The position numbers and the translations under genes are program-made. A stretch of DNA of 64,000 nt from contig DUQZ01000062.1 of assembly GCA_012837525.1 (NCBI GenBank), forward strand, positions 19,294-83,293. The letters are read 5' to 3'. Each line of letters opens with the position of its first letter. Positions within the stretch are counted from its first letter, which is position 1. The notes below the pieces were generated by a model, which saw only the letters and a list, made by a program, of their open reading frames with translations, did no database searches and had not been told where the DNA came from. Origin of the DNA: Clostridiales bacterium (lineage in GTDB: Bacteria; Bacillota; Clostridia; Christensenellales; Aristaeellaceae). Of this stretch, positions 63,502 through 64,000 are shown in pieces.

Positions 63502-64000
63502 TTGATGACATCCCCAGGCCCGTGCCCGGGATAAATCTGGCAGCCGACCAGGGCAAACAGCCGTCTGAGGGAGGCGCGCATAGCTTCCATGCTGCCGCCG
63601 GGCAGGTCCGTCCTGCCGTAATCACCCTTGAACATGGTGTCGCCAGTGAAGATGTCCTCACCCACCTTGAAACACACGCTGCCGCGGGTATGCCCTGGCG
63701 TGCTCATCACGTCAAACTGGATACCGGCCAGGTCCAATACCTGCCCATCTGTTAAGAAACCCGTCGCCGGCGGGCGCTTCTTGGTATCGCCCGAAAACAG
63801 GCCGAAGCTGAAATGGCTGTCTGTCAGCATGGGCGCGTCCTGCTCATGAATATAAATGGGCGCGTCCGCAAAGGCGTATAGCGCGCCGGTGTGATCAAAA
63901 TGCCCGTGGGTCAAGAGGACCGCCGCGACCTTGCGCCCGTTCAGCGCGTGCTTGATCTTCTCCGCGTCAGCGCCCGGGTCGATGATGACCGCGTCATCGC
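63498..64000 (-). CDS. MBL-fold metallo-hydrolase (glyoxalase II-like), 5' end outside the window
   Basis: The last 166 codons are present; the start lies beyond base 64000. The metallo-beta-lactamase fold is shown by the HxHxDH motif in LLTHGHFDHTG, DVMSTPGHTRGSVCF with the third His, TGDTMFKGDYGRTDLPGG with the bridging Asp, and IYPGHGPGDV with the last His. The visible N-terminal part DDAVIIDPGADAEKIKHAL shows the fold is intact up to the edge. It resembles the YqgX/GloB-like hydrolases. The product is cytosolic, probably a thioesterase type. It is coupled to hemZ by a 4-bp overlap, so both belong to one leftward transcript. Confidence 0.9.
   Translation of the reverse strand, partial: DDAVIIDPGADAEKIKHALNGRKVAAVLLTHGHFDHTGALYAFADAPIYIHEQDAPMLTDSHFSFGLFSGDTKKRPPATGFLTDGQVLDLAGIQFDVMSTPGHTRGSVCFKVGEDIFTGDTMFKGDYGRTDLPGGSMEAMRASLRRLFALVGCQIYPGHGPGDVIK

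Overview
The window looks like a chromosomal segment of an anaerobic member of the Clostridia (Bacillota). The reasons are the gene families (HemZ, DUF5685, GGGtGRT protein, UppP, LrgAB, heterodimeric ABC exporter, DnaD and DnaI-like loaders, RsbW/SigB-like pair), strong AGGAGG-type ribosome binding sites on nearly every gene, sigma-A promoters, and many 1-14 bp start/stop overlaps. Base composition is fairly G+C rich for this class, and the dnaA upstream region stands out as A+T rich. I see no rRNA, tRNA, CRISPR, prophage or insertion sequence. Coding density is very high.

Layout. (1) 1-3.9 kb: 5' end of greA and a heterodimeric ABC exporter, leftward. (2) 3.9-10.7 kb: a leftward operon of AI-2E-type permease, ABC-2 ATPase and permease, GH65 sugar phosphorylase, M55 aminopeptidase and sugar isomerase-like protein. 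(3) 10.9-13.6 kb: clpB behind a strong promoter with a CtsR-like inverted repeat. (4) 13.6-16.7 kb: leftward ATP-grasp / esterase / LrgA / LrgB operon. (5) 16.8-18.9 kb: pgsA-guaB. (6) 19-29.4 kb: a long leftward run of a CNNM/HlyC protein, thioredoxin reductase-like protein, secreted protein, tdh-kbl (threonine to glycine), trpS, hydrolase, P1 peptidase, acpS, nnr. (7) 29.5-31.5 kb: DUF5685 / J-domain / zinc-ribbon membrane protein. (8) 31.6-38.6 kb: xpt, a complete BMP-type nucleoside importer, a uridine-kinase-like protein and a YARHG protein, a nucleoside salvage block. (9) 38.6-43.7 kb, leftward: hydrolase, a two-gene module of unknown function (GGGtGRT protein plus NifU/IscU-like protein), YhhN protein, MATE exporter. 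(10) 43.8-46 kb: small basic protein, uppP, L,D-transpeptidase. (11) 46-49.1 kb: rpsF-ssb-rpsR facing a lone dnaA whose upstream region has two perfect DnaA boxes and an A+T-rich tract, a candidate oriC. (12) 49.1-53.2 kb: UMF1-type transporter, aldo/keto reductase, mnmE. (13) 53.2-62 kb: a seven-gene rightward operon that mixes replication (dnaE, DnaD-like, DnaC/DnaI-like) with an anti-sigma/sigma pair, TlyA methyltransferase and a VTT membrane protein. (14) 62-64 kb: hemZ and a metallo-beta-lactamase-fold hydrolase cut by the window edge.

Genes cooperate mainly in nucleotide salvage (xpt, importer, kinase, guaB), replication start and elongation (dnaA, ssb, dnaE, DnaD/DnaI-like) and envelope upkeep (pgsA, uppP, L,D-transpeptidase, LrgAB). 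The most promising uncharacterised parts are the GGGtGRT/NifU-like pair, the thioredoxin-reductase-like protein that has lost its NADPH-binding motifs, the degenerate RsbW-like protein with a SigB-like sigma inside the dnaE operon, and the DUF5685/J-domain/zinc-ribbon trio. All functions are assigned by reading motifs; no database search was run.
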